Shown in pieces: positions 1-7,048 of a stretch of DNA of 15,634 nt. Source of the DNA: Noviherbaspirillum sp. (lineage in GTDB: Bacteria > Pseudomonadota > Gammaproteobacteria > Burkholderiales > Burkholderiaceae). Under the pieces are notes generated by a model. The model worked only from the letters and a program-made list of their open reading frames with translations, was not told the DNA's origin and did not search any database. The DNA is taken from contig JAQGLQ010000028.1 of the NCBI GenBank assembly GCA_028292785.1, positions 1 to 15,634 of the forward strand, in the 5' to 3' direction. Each line of letters opens with the position of its first letter. The stretch's first letter is position 1. A program made the position numbers and the translations under genes.

Positions 1-2
1 AC

Positions 3-509
3 CTGATGCGCGAGCCGCAGGCCGCCGCGATGACGGCCGCCGAAGGACCGCAGAAAGAACCCGAGCAGGCCACCGACCCGGCGCGCAATGAGGGCGCCGG
101 CATGGAAACGAAAGCCTCTTCAATGACGGCCGGTCACGGCATGGATGCCGAGTCGACCAGGATGATCAGCCTTCAGCTCCAGACCCTGGAACAGCAGCGC
201 GTGCAGTGGCAGGGTGAACTCTGGCCCGGACAGCCGCTCGAATGGGAAGTGAAGCGCGAGGCGCGCGGCCCCCAGGCCGAACCTGAACGGCAGTCATGGC
301 AAAGCGTGGTGCGCTTCGAATTGCCGAACCTGGGTGTGGTGTCGGCGGCCATACAGCTGAACGGCGACCGTGTGCAGGTGCATGTGCGCGCCGCCGTCGA
401 ATCGACCACCGCATCGCTGGCCGAGCATCGTGCCGAATTCGCCGCCGCGCTGGATGCGGCCGGCACCCGGCTGGACCTTCTCACGGTGAAGCAGGACCCG
501 TCGGCATGA
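3..509 (+). CDS. FliK-like flagellar hook-length control protein, C-terminal part (5' truncated by window)
   Basis: The frame is open from the window edge, so only the last ~168 residues are visible. The first part is low-complexity (Ala, Glu, Pro, Met, Thr rich), as in the flexible N-terminal ruler region of FliK proteins. The last ~90 residues look like the FliK C-terminal domain (Flg_hook type): an E-W-E-V strand, then W-Q-S-V-V-R-F-E-L-P-N-L-G, then a strand containing V-Q-V-H-V-R-A, and a terminal L-D-L-L-T-V. In the family this domain contacts FlhB and switches export specificity from hook to filament. Its stop codon overlaps the start of the next gene, a FlhB C-terminal-like protein, which supports a functional pair. 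Betaproteobacterial loci commonly carry a canonical fliK elsewhere (after fliJ), so this may be a second, divergent FliK-like protein. The exact role is inferred. Confidence 0.75.
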   Translation: MMREPQAAAMTAAEGPQKEPEQATDPARNEGAGMETKASSMTAGHGMDAESTRMISLQLQTLEQQRVQWQGELWPGQPLEWEVKREARGPQAEPERQSWQSVVRFELPNLGVVSAAIQLNGDRVQVHVRAAVESTTASLAEHRAEFAAALDAAGTRLDLLTVKQDPSA

Positions 510-793
510 GCGCGCCGCGCACCTATTCGCCGAGCGCGGTCGCCCTCGCCTACCAGACCGGGGATGCCGCGCCGCGGGTGGTGGCCAAGGGCCGCGGCCT
601 GATTGCCGAAGAGATCATCGCGCGCGCGAAGGAGCATGGCGTGTTCGTACATCAGTCCAGGGAACTGGTCGCGCTGTTGATGCAGGTTCAGCTGGACGAC
701 GATATTCCGCCCGCCCTGTACCGTGCCGTCGCCGAGCTTCTCGCATGGCTGCATCGCCTCGACGCTGCCCAGGAAGCTAAAGGCAAGTTATGA
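506..793 (+). CDS. FlhB C-terminal-like export switch protein (EscU/YscU/HrcU family, small form)
   Basis: This 95-residue protein resembles only the cytoplasmic C-terminal domain of FlhB. It has an N-terminal S-P-x-A-V-A-L-A-Y segment, a G-x-G-x-x-A-E-x-I-x-x-x-A segment, then G-V-F-V-H-Q-S-x-E-L-V-x-L-L and an amphipathic end with D-x-x-I-P-P-x-L-Y-x-A-V-A-E-L-L-A-W. There is no transmembrane part and no N-P-T-H autocleavage motif, so it is not full FlhB. Stand-alone proteins of this kind (often called FlhX or FhlB) can partly replace the cleaved FlhB tail in type III flagellar export. The ATG at 506 overlaps the upstream TGA in an ATGA arrangement, indicating translational coupling with the FliK-like gene. 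It was recognised from motifs; the role in this organism is inferred. Confidence 0.8.
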   Translation: MSAPRTYSPSAVALAYQTGDAAPRVVAKGRGLIAEEIIARAKEHGVFVHQSRELVALLMQVQLDDDIPPALYRAVAELLAWLHRLDAAQEAKGKL

Positions 794-832
794 TATGTGC
801 CTGCATAGACATCCAGCCCGCCTCCAACCAAC

Positions 833-1594
833 ATGACTTTTGAGTACGACATCAACGCAAGCGATCTGGAACGATTCTCGGTTTATTCCCGTCGCGAAAT
901 TATCAGCCTGCTACGCAATGTCGGCGCGCGCAACCAACTGGTGCGCATGCAGGCCGAAGGAAGCGGCGATTCGGTAGTGACGTCCGTCCTGCATGTCGAC
1001 GACGCCGGCAACAGCGTGGTCATCGACTGCGCTCCGAGCAGGTTTGTCAATGAACGCATTCTCGAAAGCGAGACGGTGCAGTTCGAAACCGTGCTCGACA
1101 ATATCCGCATCCGCTTTTCGGCGGCGGGCGTGGAAAGCTGCGATTTCGACGAACGCCCCGCGCTTCTGATTGCACTGCCCGAAAAGCTCATCCGACTGCA
1201 GCGGCGCGAATTCTATCGGGTGCAGACGCCGATCGCCGCGCCGGTGAAATGCAGCATTCCGGTCACCGACGCGTTCACCAACACCATCGTTCCGGTGACC
1301 GTTGCGCTGGTGAACGTCAGCGCCGGCGGCGTCGGCGTGGTGGATGACAGAAAATTGATCGCGGCGGAGATCGGCAAAAGCTTTCCCAATTGCAGGATCG
1401 ATATTCCGGGAAGCCCGGTTGCCCTCACGCTTCAGTTGCGCAACTCGCAGGACATTACTTTAAGCAACGGCAAGCAGGTCCGCCGCCTCGGATTCATGTT
1501 CATCGAGCCGCCTACCGCGGCGGTGGCGTCGGTGCAGCGTTACATCACGAAGCTGGAGCGCGAGGAGAATGCGCGCAAGACCGGGATGGGGTGA
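833..1594 (+). CDS. ycgR: YcgR-type flagellar brake protein, c-di-GMP-binding PilZ protein
   Basis: This 253-residue protein has an N-terminal YcgR domain (about residues 1-115) followed by a PilZ domain. The two c-di-GMP-binding signatures are visible: R-R-E-F-Y-R (RxxxR at 125-129) and N-V-S-A-G-G (NxSxxG at 161-166). In enterobacteria YcgR with bound c-di-GMP contacts the flagellar motor and slows or biases rotation, which fits the flagellar neighbours here. The length matches the family. The start at 833 gives the expected YcgR N-terminus, but the upstream bases offer no clear Shine-Dalgarno sequence. Its stop lies only 6 bp from the stop of the convergent permease gene, marking an abrupt boundary between flagellar genes and the malonate island. 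Confidence 0.88.
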   Translation: MTFEYDINASDLERFSVYSRREIISLLRNVGARNQLVRMQAEGSGDSVVTSVLHVDDAGNSVVIDCAPSRFVNERILESETVQFETVLDNIRIRFSAAGVESCDFDERPALLIALPEKLIRLQRREFYRVQTPIAAPVKCSIPVTDAFTNTIVPVTVALVNVSAGGVGVVDDRKLIAAEIGKSFPNCRIDIPGSPVALTLQLRNSQDITLSNGKQVRRLGFMFIEPPTAAVASVQRYITKLEREENARKTGMG

Positions 1595-1600
1595 AGACGC

Positions 1601-2362
1601 TTATACCTGCGTTAGCCGAAGCATCAGCTTGGGCACGGAAGCAGCAAGCAGCGCCACCCCGGATGCGCTGAGCAGGCTCAGGACAATTTTACGGAAGGTG
1701 GCTCCCTTGATGCCTATATACAAACGGGCTCCGAGCACGCTCGGAATCAGCATGGCTGGGCCGACGATGGCGAACATGGGAAGCATATCGCGGGTCACGA
1801 TGCCCGTCGCGATATAGGATGCCATTGTCACAAGCAATACCGCAAGATTGAAATTCTGAATGACAATGCGCTGTACGTCTTTGTCAAAGCCGCGCAGCGT
1901 GCACCATAGCGTCGGTACCACTCCCGTGAAGCCGCCAAGCGCTCCCATGGCGCCCCCGATGGCGCCGATAATGCTGTCGACGATGCGCCCCCCTCTTGTA
2001 ATAGGGGGCAATTGATTCACCATCAGCATGATCGGGCACAGGACGACGAGCAATAGACCCAAGAAGGTTTTAAACAGAAGCGGGTCAAGAAGAGGAAGTA
2101 TCGCCGTCCCGATTGGGATCCCGACGATACCGCCAGCGACGAAAGGCAGCACGTGCTTCAACTGAAAGCCGCGGCGGACGGTGATGGCCGCAATGATTTG
2201 TCCAGTGAGCGCGCCAAACACAGCCATCGTGGCGGCAAGGCGAGGCTCGATTGACCAGGCCCAGAACGACATCGCCACCAGACTAAAGCCAAACCCGGAA
2301 AGGCCTTGGACGAAACCGGCAACGATGGCGCCGAGGGCGAGGATGACAATCATCCCGTCCAT
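1601..2362 (-). CDS. TauE/SafE-family membrane permease
   Basis: This 253-residue, strongly hydrophobic protein has about eight predicted membrane segments. It shows the family layout: an N-terminal G-F-V-Q-G-L-S-G-F-G-F segment near residue 20, an internal repeat with G-G-x-x-G-x-x-x-G, and a second-half motif G-G-x-x-G-A-L-G-G-F-T-G-V. TauE/SafE proteins are proposed to move small anions such as sulfite, sulfoacetate or organic acids across the inner membrane. The substrate cannot be read from sequence. It is transcribed against the mdc operon and lies beside the malonate regulator, so a role in organic-acid traffic is possible but unproven. The chosen ATG gives a normal N-terminus; only a weak GAGGG-like ribosome site lies upstream. 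Confidence 0.8.
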   Translation of the reverse strand: MDGMIVILALGAIVAGFVQGLSGFGFSLVAMSFWAWSIEPRLAATMAVFGALTGQIIAAITVRRGFQLKHVLPFVAGGIVGIPIGTAILPLLDPLLFKTFLGLLLVVLCPIMLMVNQLPPITRGGRIVDSIIGAIGGAMGALGGFTGVVPTLWCTLRGFDKDVQRIVIQNFNLAVLLVTMASYIATGIVTRDMLPMFAIVGPAMLIPSVLGARLYIGIKGATFRKIVLSLLSASGVALLAASVPKLMLRLTQV

Positions 2363-2541
2363 GAGTTCATGCCCTCAAACATTAAACTGCGGCCGACCGA
2401 GCGAACATTGCGTGTCATGTTGAATCATCGCTATGTGTTGTTGGAAACATCGATTGCTGCTACCCATCACCGCGGACAAGCGACCGTATGCGATAACAGC
2501 GGCCATTTTCCGGCGAATAAAGTATCACTTCAGGCTGCCGC

Positions 2542-2714
2542 ATGCTGCTCGCGCTGATTTTCATCGCCAGCTTCTGGGCCGGCTTACAAAATTCCCTCGC
2601 TGGCGGCGGCTCGTTCGTGACCTCGCCGGCATTAATCCTGTCCCCATATCGTCACATCGTTTTTCCGGCACAATTGGAACCACGTTCGCCCCTCAACAAT
2701 GGCAGCGAGTCTGA
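2542..2714 (+). pseudogene. Remnant of a second TauE/SafE permease gene (5' end only)
   Basis: An open frame from the ATG at 2542 encodes about 33 residues typical of another TauE/SafE subfamily N-terminus: a hydrophobic helix, then W-A-G-L-Q-N-S-L-A-G-G-G-S-F-V-T and P-A-L-I-L. The expected following loop is missing, and the frame then continues with I-V-F-P-A-Q-L, which resembles the family's A-L-F-P-G-Q-V motif. After that the similarity is lost. The open frame runs to 2778, overlapping the regulator gene out of frame, with non-membrane sequence. The remaining seven or so membrane segments are absent, so this cannot be a working transporter. I infer a deleted, decaying gene left by rearrangement. 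The end coordinate is approximate. Confidence 0.6.
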
Positions 2715-2731
2715 TGAGACGCTGAAAAACC

Positions 2732-3649
2732 ATGATGCGCAACCGGATCAACGACGAAATCACCTTCCGCAAGCTTGAAGTCTTGCTCGCCTACATGGAA
2801 GGAGGAAGCCTGAACAGTGCCGCCGAGATGCTCGATATCAGCGTGGTCAGTGTCCATCGGGCACTGCATTCCCTGGAAGAAAGCATCTCCTGCAAACTAT
2901 TCAGGCACGAGGGGCGCAATCTGATCCCGAACGATGCGGCCCATGTGCTGGCGGAGGTAAGCCGCGAAGTCCTCAAGCTCATGTCGGACGGCATTCTGGC
3001 GACGCGGCAAGCTGCGGGATACTCGGCGGATCATCTCAAGATCGGTTCGCTGTATTCCCTGACTACCAGTACCACGCCGGAAGTGATCATGGGGATCAAA
3101 CTGCGGCGGCCTGAACTGCAGACCGAACTGCTCTTGGGCTCGAACGCTGACCTGCTGCGAAAGTTGAAACAAACCGCCATCGACGCGGCGCTGATAGCGA
3201 TGCCGGAACCCGATCCGGATATCGAATCGATTCCACTCTTCGAGGACGATATTTATTTTGCCGCGCCAGCCGGCTCTCCCTATGCCGGACGATCCGAAGT
3301 CGACCTGCGCGAATGCGTCAATGAAAAATTCGTCAGTCTGAGCGAGGGATTCATCACCTACCAGGGATTTCGCGAAGCCTTTCGAATAGCGGGTTTTTCG
3401 TCCAACGTGGTGATGAAGGTCGGCGATATTTTTTCCCTGATGAACCTGGTGAGCGCCGGCATCGGCTATACCCTGCTGCCTGGACGCGTGCGCAATGTCT
3501 TTGGCGACAAGTTGCAGTTCATCCCCCTGAAACCGCAGTATCTGATGCGTCAGACGATAGGCCTGAGTTTCCTGCGCGTGCGTGAACGCGACCCGAACCT
3601 TCTCGCATTAGCGGCTGTTTGCCGGATGCTCAGACACCGCGCGCGCTGA
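2732..3649 (+). CDS. mdcR: LysR-type transcriptional regulator of malonate utilisation (MdcR-like)
   Basis: This is a 305-residue LysR-type protein. The N-terminal winged helix-turn-helix spans about residues 10-70, with the recognition region around S-L-N-S-A-A-E-M-L-D-I-S-V-V-S-V-H-R-A-L-H-S-L-E and the wing H-E-G-R-N-L-I-P-N. The rest is a periplasmic-binding-protein-like effector domain of normal size. MdcR of Klebsiella is a LysR activator of the malonate decarboxylase genes, and this gene sits immediately before the operon, so malonate or a derivative is the likely co-inducer (inference). It is co-oriented with its target operon rather than divergent, which is less usual for LysR genes. 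Start choice between ATG 2732 and 2735 is open because neither has a clear Shine-Dalgarno sequence. Confidence 0.85.
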   Translation: MMRNRINDEITFRKLEVLLAYMEGGSLNSAAEMLDISVVSVHRALHSLEESISCKLFRHEGRNLIPNDAAHVLAEVSREVLKLMSDGILATRQAAGYSADHLKIGSLYSLTTSTTPEVIMGIKLRRPELQTELLLGSNADLLRKLKQTAIDAALIAMPEPDPDIESIPLFEDDIYFAAPAGSPYAGRSEVDLRECVNEKFVSLSEGFITYQGFREAFRIAGFSSNVVMKVGDIFSLMNLVSAGIGYTLLPGRVRNVFGDKLQFIPLKPQYLMRQTIGLSFLRVRERDPNLLALAAVCRMLRHRAR

Positions 3650-3676
3650 TATTTCCGCTCACAGTAAACATCCTCT

Positions 3677-3726
3677 TGCAAGGGTAATTAATCTCCGAAG
3701 ATATTGGGATTAACGTGAACCATAAT
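3677..3726 (+). promoter_or_regulatory. Candidate promoter region of the malonate operon
   Basis: Two readings are possible. CATAAT at 3721-3726 matches the -10 consensus in five of six bases and has no recognisable -35 at the usual distance, as expected for an activator-dependent promoter with the dyad at 3688-3713 in place of the -35. Alternatively TTGCAA (3677-3682) and GATATT (3700-3705) are spaced by 17 bp but match the consensus less well. Either would place the transcript start upstream of the small ORF at 3762. Sequence-only prediction. Confidence 0.35.
3688..3713. promoter_or_regulatory. Candidate LysR (MdcR) operator: inverted repeat
   Basis: TTAATC (3688-3693) and GATTAA (3708-3713) form perfect inverted arms separated by 14 bp, in an AT-rich gap between the regulator and the operon it probably controls. 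Adjacent bases extend the symmetry imperfectly (CTCC against TGGG). LysR-type proteins bind interrupted dyads containing a T-N11-A core close to their target promoters. The dyad lies just upstream of a CATAAT hexamer, consistent with an activation site overlapping the -35 region. No binding site consensus for this regulator was available to me, so the assignment is inferred from position and symmetry. Confidence 0.45.
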
Positions 3727-3761
3727 AAAAGAACACGTCGTTGGCCCTGCAGGAGACAGTC

Positions 3762-3896
3762 ATGCAATCCAACCGCACAGCCTATAAACGACGGCCGCCG
3801 ACAACCTATCCTCCGATAACTGTTCTGCGTGAATATCCAGTGCTTGAGCAAGCTTCATTTCGTGAAGCTGAATGGCATGCCTGTGTTGCTCGTTGA
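3762..3896 (+). CDS. Small hypothetical ORF in the malonate operon leader (44 aa)
   Basis: A 44-codon frame begins with ATG 3762, preceded by AGGAGA (3751-3756) at 5-nt spacing, a better ribosome site than that of most genes here. The peptide is basic and Pro/Tyr/Arg-rich at the N-terminus (Y-K-R-R-P-P-T-T-Y-P-P) and ends E-W-H-A-C-V-A-R. It has no signal peptide or membrane segment, and I do not recognise a family. Its TGA stop runs directly into the matC ribosome site (the stop's last A is the first A of AAGGAG), leaving 11 nt to the matC start, so translational coupling is possible. It could be a real small protein, a regulatory leader peptide, or a chance frame. Confidence 0.4.
   Translation: MQSNRTAYKRRPPTTYPPITVLREYPVLEQASFREAEWHACVAR
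3851..3869 (+). promoter_or_regulatory. Hairpin inside the leader ORF upstream of matC
   Basis: AGCTTCA (3851-3857) and TGAAGCT (3863-3869) form a perfect 7-bp stem around the five-base loop TTTCG. It lies within the 44-codon leader ORF and ends 28 nt before the AAGGAG ribosome site of matC. No T-run follows, so it is not a classic intrinsic terminator. It could tune translation or RNA stability, or be incidental. Confidence 0.35.
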
Positions 3897-3901
3897 AGGA
3901 G
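3896..3901 (+). promoter_or_regulatory. Ribosome binding site that fixes the matC start
   Basis: AAGGAG at 3896-3901 stands 6 nt before ATG 3908. This supports 3908 over the in-frame ATG at 3872, which has no such site and would overlap the leader ORF. Confidence 0.75.
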
Positions 3902-3907
3902 AGAATC

Positions 3908-5335
3908 ATGTCTTCCCATATGATTTCGATTTACGCGCTGATAGCAATGTTCGCCATCGCCACCATACTGCCTATCAACATGGGCGTGCTCGCCTTCGTC
4001 GGTGCGTTTCTGGTCGGCACCCTGGTCGCGGGAATGCAAACCAAAGGCATCATGGCCGGCTTTCCAGCCGAGCTGTTTCTGACACTGGTTGGCATCACTT
4101 TCCTGTTCGCGCAGGCGCAGAATAACGGCACCATCGACTGGCTGGTCCGGCTTGCCTTGCGTGCCGTCGGCGGGCGCATCGCGGCGATACCATGGATCAT
4201 GTTCGGGATCGCCGCGATGCTCACAGCGGTCGGCGCGGTCAGTCCCGCCGCCGTCGCGATCATTGCTCCGATCGCCCTTGGCTTCGCCACTAAATACGGC
4301 ATCAACCCGCTGATGATGGGCCTGATGGTAATTCACGGCGCGCAGGGCGGCGGCTTTTCCCCAATCAGCATTTATGGCGGCATCACCAACAATATCGTGC
4401 AAAAGGCCGGCCTGCCGCTAAGCGAACTGACGACGGCCTTCGCCAGCCTCGGCATCAACCTGGCGGTCTCGGTGGTGCTGTTCGTTGTCTTCGGCGGCCT
4501 TCGCCTGATGCGCGAGTCGAAGCCCAGACTTGGGAAGGCTGGCGTCGGCATTCCGGTCTCGCCGTTCGGCGCGGCGGTGGCTGTCCCCGCGCATGGCGCG
4601 CAGATCTATGACGAAGCCGAGAGCGAGGCGCTAACCGAAGAAAGACTCACCATGGCGCGTTCCCAGCAATCCGTGCTCGGCACCGGCAGCTCGGCTGGCG
4701 GGGCGCCGGCCGCCTCGGCCGCTGAAACGCCCCTCACCGAAAAGGCGAACTTACAGCAGCTCGCCACCGTCGCCGGCCTGATCACGCTTGCGGTGCTGAC
4801 GCTGGTCTACAAGCTCGACATCGGCTTCGTCGCCATTACCATCGGCCTGCTGCTGTCGCTGATGGCGCCGAATGTGCAGAAGCGTGCGATCACCCAAGTG
4901 TCATGGCCGGAAATCATGCTCATCGTCGGCGTCAGTACCTATGTGGCCGTGATGGAGAAAATGGGCACCATCTCCTTCGTCGGCAACAGCGTAGCCGGCC
5001 TTACCTCACCATTGATGGCGGCGCTGCTACTGTGCTTCGTCGGCGCAGTGGTCTCGGCCTTCGCTTCATCCACCGCGGTGCTCGGCTCGCTCATTCCTTT
5101 GGCGGTGCCTTTCCTCCAGCAAGGCACGGGGGTCGACGCCATCGGCTTCATCGCCGCCATGGCCGTATCCTCAACCATCGTCGACGTCAGTCCGTTCTCC
5201 ACCAACGGCGCACTCGTGCTGGCCAATGCGCAAGGCGTGGACCGGGACGTGTTCCTGCGACAGTTGATGATTTATGGAGCCATTGTCACCGTGGTGGCCC
5301 CGGTCGTAGTGTGGCTGCTGTTCATCGTGCTGTAA
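3908..5335 (+). CDS. matC: MatC-type malonate/dicarboxylate carrier
   Basis: This 475-residue inner-membrane transporter resembles the dicarboxylate carrier MatC family (MatC N-terminal domain, broader ion-transporter superfamily of divalent-anion carriers). The first ~215 residues form several hydrophobic helices with features such as N-M-G-V-L-A-F-V-G-A-F-L-V-G, G-A-V-S-P-A-A-V-A-I-I-A-P and G-A-Q-G-G-G-F-S-P-I-S-I-Y-G-G. A long hydrophilic central loop, Ala/Gly/Ser/Glu rich, spans about residues 215-280. The second helical half ends with S-S-T-A-V-L-G-S-L-I-P-L-A and a V-D-V-S-P-F-S-T-N-G-A motif. MatC of Rhizobium imports malonate. Its place as first large gene of the mdc operon, 36 bp before mdcA, supports malonate uptake. 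It occupies the role of MdcF or MdcLM of other mdc clusters. Substrate is inferred from context. Confidence 0.83.
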   Translation: MSSHMISIYALIAMFAIATILPINMGVLAFVGAFLVGTLVAGMQTKGIMAGFPAELFLTLVGITFLFAQAQNNGTIDWLVRLALRAVGGRIAAIPWIMFGIAAMLTAVGAVSPAAVAIIAPIALGFATKYGINPLMMGLMVIHGAQGGGFSPISIYGGITNNIVQKAGLPLSELTTAFASLGINLAVSVVLFVVFGGLRLMRESKPRLGKAGVGIPVSPFGAAVAVPAHGAQIYDEAESEALTEERLTMARSQQSVLGTGSSAGGAPAASAAETPLTEKANLQQLATVAGLITLAVLTLVYKLDIGFVAITIGLLLSLMAPNVQKRAITQVSWPEIMLIVGVSTYVAVMEKMGTISFVGNSVAGLTSPLMAALLLCFVGAVVSAFASSTAVLGSLIPLAVPFLQQGTGVDAIGFIAAMAVSSTIVDVSPFSTNGALVLANAQGVDRDVFLRQLMIYGAIVTVVAPVVVWLLFIVL

Positions 5336-5371
5336 CACGGCATGTCTGTTGGATAACGATGGAGAACGGCA

Positions 5372-7039
5372 ATGGGCGGAGCTGACCGGATCTGGAATAA
5401 GCAGCAGACTGATCGCGTCGCGCGTTTGCAGCGGGCACGCAACGCGCTCGGCACGGCGCTGTCGGGAAAAATTCTCGCGGCCGATTTCATCGTGGAGCTA
5501 TTGCACCAGGTGCTCGAGCCCGGCGACCGCGTCTGCCTCGAGGGAAACAACCAGAAGCAGGCGGATTTCCTCGGCAAGTCCTTAGGCAAGCTCGACCCGC
5601 AGCGCATCAACGGTTTGCACATGCTGCTCTCGGTGCTGGCCTTGCCGGAACATCTGGATGTGTTCGACAAAGGCATCGCCTCGCGCCTGGATTTTTCGTT
5701 CTCCGGCCCGCAGGCCGGCAGGCTGGCCAAGCTGGCGATGGCGGGTAAGCTCAATATAGGCGCCATCCATACTTACCTGGAATTGTTCGGCCGCTACTTC
5801 GTGGACCTGACGCCGCGCGTGGCGCTGGTGGCGGCAGAAGCGGCAGACCGCGAGGGCAATCTCTACACTGGCCCGAACACCGAAGACACGCCCGCGATTG
5901 TCGAAGCCACCGCTTTCAAAAGCGGCATCGTGATTGCACAGGTCAATCGCATCGTCGACACCCTGCCGCGCGTCGACATTCCTGCCGGCTGGGTCGAGTT
6001 TGTGGTGCAGTCGCCGACGCCCTATTACATCGAACCGCTGTTCACGCGCGATCCGGCACAGATTTCCGAGATCCAGGTGCTGATGGCGATGATGGCGGTC
6101 AAGGGCATTTATGCGGAATACCAGGTCGATCGCCTGAACCACGGTATTGGTTTCGACACCGCTGCGATCGAATTGATCTTGCCGACATATGCCGCGAGCC
6201 TGGGCCTGAAAGGCAAGATTGCGCGGCACTGGGCACTGAATCCCCACCCCGCGCTCATCCCGGCGATCGAGGCCGGTTTTGTCGAATCCATCCACTCCTT
6301 CGGCTCGGAACTCGGCATGGAGGAATACATCCGCGCCCGGCCCGACATCTTTTTCGTCGGGCCGGACGGCACCATGCGCAGCAACCGCGCGTTCTGCCAG
6401 GCGGCCGGGCACTACGCCTGCGACATGTTCATCGGCTCTACCTTGCAGATCGATTTGCAGGGCAACTCGTCGACCGCGACCCTGGGCCGGATTTCGGGAT
6501 TTGGAGGCGCGCCCAATATGGGGGCTGATGCGCGCGGCCGGCGCCACGTCAGCCCGGCATGGCTGAAAGCCGGACACCAGGCGCGCGCCGGCAAGAACCT
6601 GATCCCGCGCGGACAAAAGCTGGTGGTGCAAATGGTGGAAACATTCCGCGAGCACATGGCGCCGGCGTTCGTCGAGAAACTCGATGCATGGCAGGTGGCG
6701 GAGCAAGCCAACATGGCGATTCCGCCGGTAATGATCTATGGCGAGGACGTCACGCATATCCTGACCGAGGAAGGCATCGCCAACCTGCTGCTGTGCCGAT
6801 CCGACGAGGAGCGCGAGCAGGCGATCCGCGGCGTGGCCGGATATACGCCGGTCGGCATGGCGCGCGACAAGCGCATGGCGGAAAACCTGCGCGATCGCGA
6901 GATCATCGTGCGCGCGGAGGACATGGGCATTGACAAGCGGCTCGCGAACAGGGATTTGCTTGCCGCTAAAAACATGAAGGACCTGGCGCGGGCATCCGGC
7001 GGCTTGTACGACCCGCCGAAACGATTCCGCAACTGGTAA
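5372..7039 (+). CDS. mdcA: Malonate decarboxylase alpha subunit (acetyl-S-ACP:malonate ACP transferase)
   Basis: At 555 residues this is the normal size for MdcA. The protein exchanges the acetyl group on the acyl carrier MdcC for malonate, releasing acetate and forming malonyl-S-ACP, the first step of the catalytic cycle. Recognisable stretches include the N-terminal V-C-L-E-G-N-N-Q-K-Q-A-D-F-L (55-68), L-Y-T-G-P-N-T-E-D-T-P (164-174), the P-T-P-Y-Y-I-E-P segment (215-222) and a conserved C-terminal-half region, D-M-F-I-G-S-T-L-Q-I-D-L-Q-G-N-S-S-T-A-T (351-370), followed by G-F-G-G-A-P-N-M-G-A-D. These are characteristic of the CoA-transferase-like MdcA family. GGAG at 5361-5364 stands 7 nt before the chosen ATG. 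It is followed after 9 bp by mdcC. No frameshift or missing segment is seen. Confidence 0.95.
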   Translation: MGGADRIWNKQQTDRVARLQRARNALGTALSGKILAADFIVELLHQVLEPGDRVCLEGNNQKQADFLGKSLGKLDPQRINGLHMLLSVLALPEHLDVFDKGIASRLDFSFSGPQAGRLAKLAMAGKLNIGAIHTYLELFGRYFVDLTPRVALVAAEAADREGNLYTGPNTEDTPAIVEATAFKSGIVIAQVNRIVDTLPRVDIPAGWVEFVVQSPTPYYIEPLFTRDPAQISEIQVLMAMMAVKGIYAEYQVDRLNHGIGFDTAAIELILPTYAASLGLKGKIARHWALNPHPALIPAIEAGFVESIHSFGSELGMEEYIRARPDIFFVGPDGTMRSNRAFCQAAGHYACDMFIGSTLQIDLQGNSSTATLGRISGFGGAPNMGADARGRRHVSPAWLKAGHQARAGKNLIPRGQKLVVQMVETFREHMAPAFVEKLDAWQVAEQANMAIPPVMIYGEDVTHILTEEGIANLLLCRSDEEREQAIRGVAGYTPVGMARDKRMAENLRDREIIVRAEDMGIDKRLANRDLLAAKNMKDLARASGGLYDPPKRFRNW

Positions 7040-7048
7040 GGGCAGACT

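Noticed and set aside
2181..2557. Short plus-strand frames antisense to and upstream of the TauE/SafE gene
   Set aside because: No recognisable family or ribosome site. The part before 2362 is antisense to the permease; the rest is AT-richer intergenic sequence.
3872..3907. Upstream ATG for matC at 3872
   Set aside because: No ribosome site precedes it, the added residues (A-C-L-C-C-S-L-K-E-R-I) are not family-like, and it overlaps the leader ORF. AAGGAG points to 3908.
5582..6757. 391-codon open frame on the minus strand opposite mdcA
   Set aside because: It mirrors the high-GC codon pattern of mdcA, has composition rich in Arg/His/Gln with no recognisable family, and mdcA on the plus strand is unmistakable.
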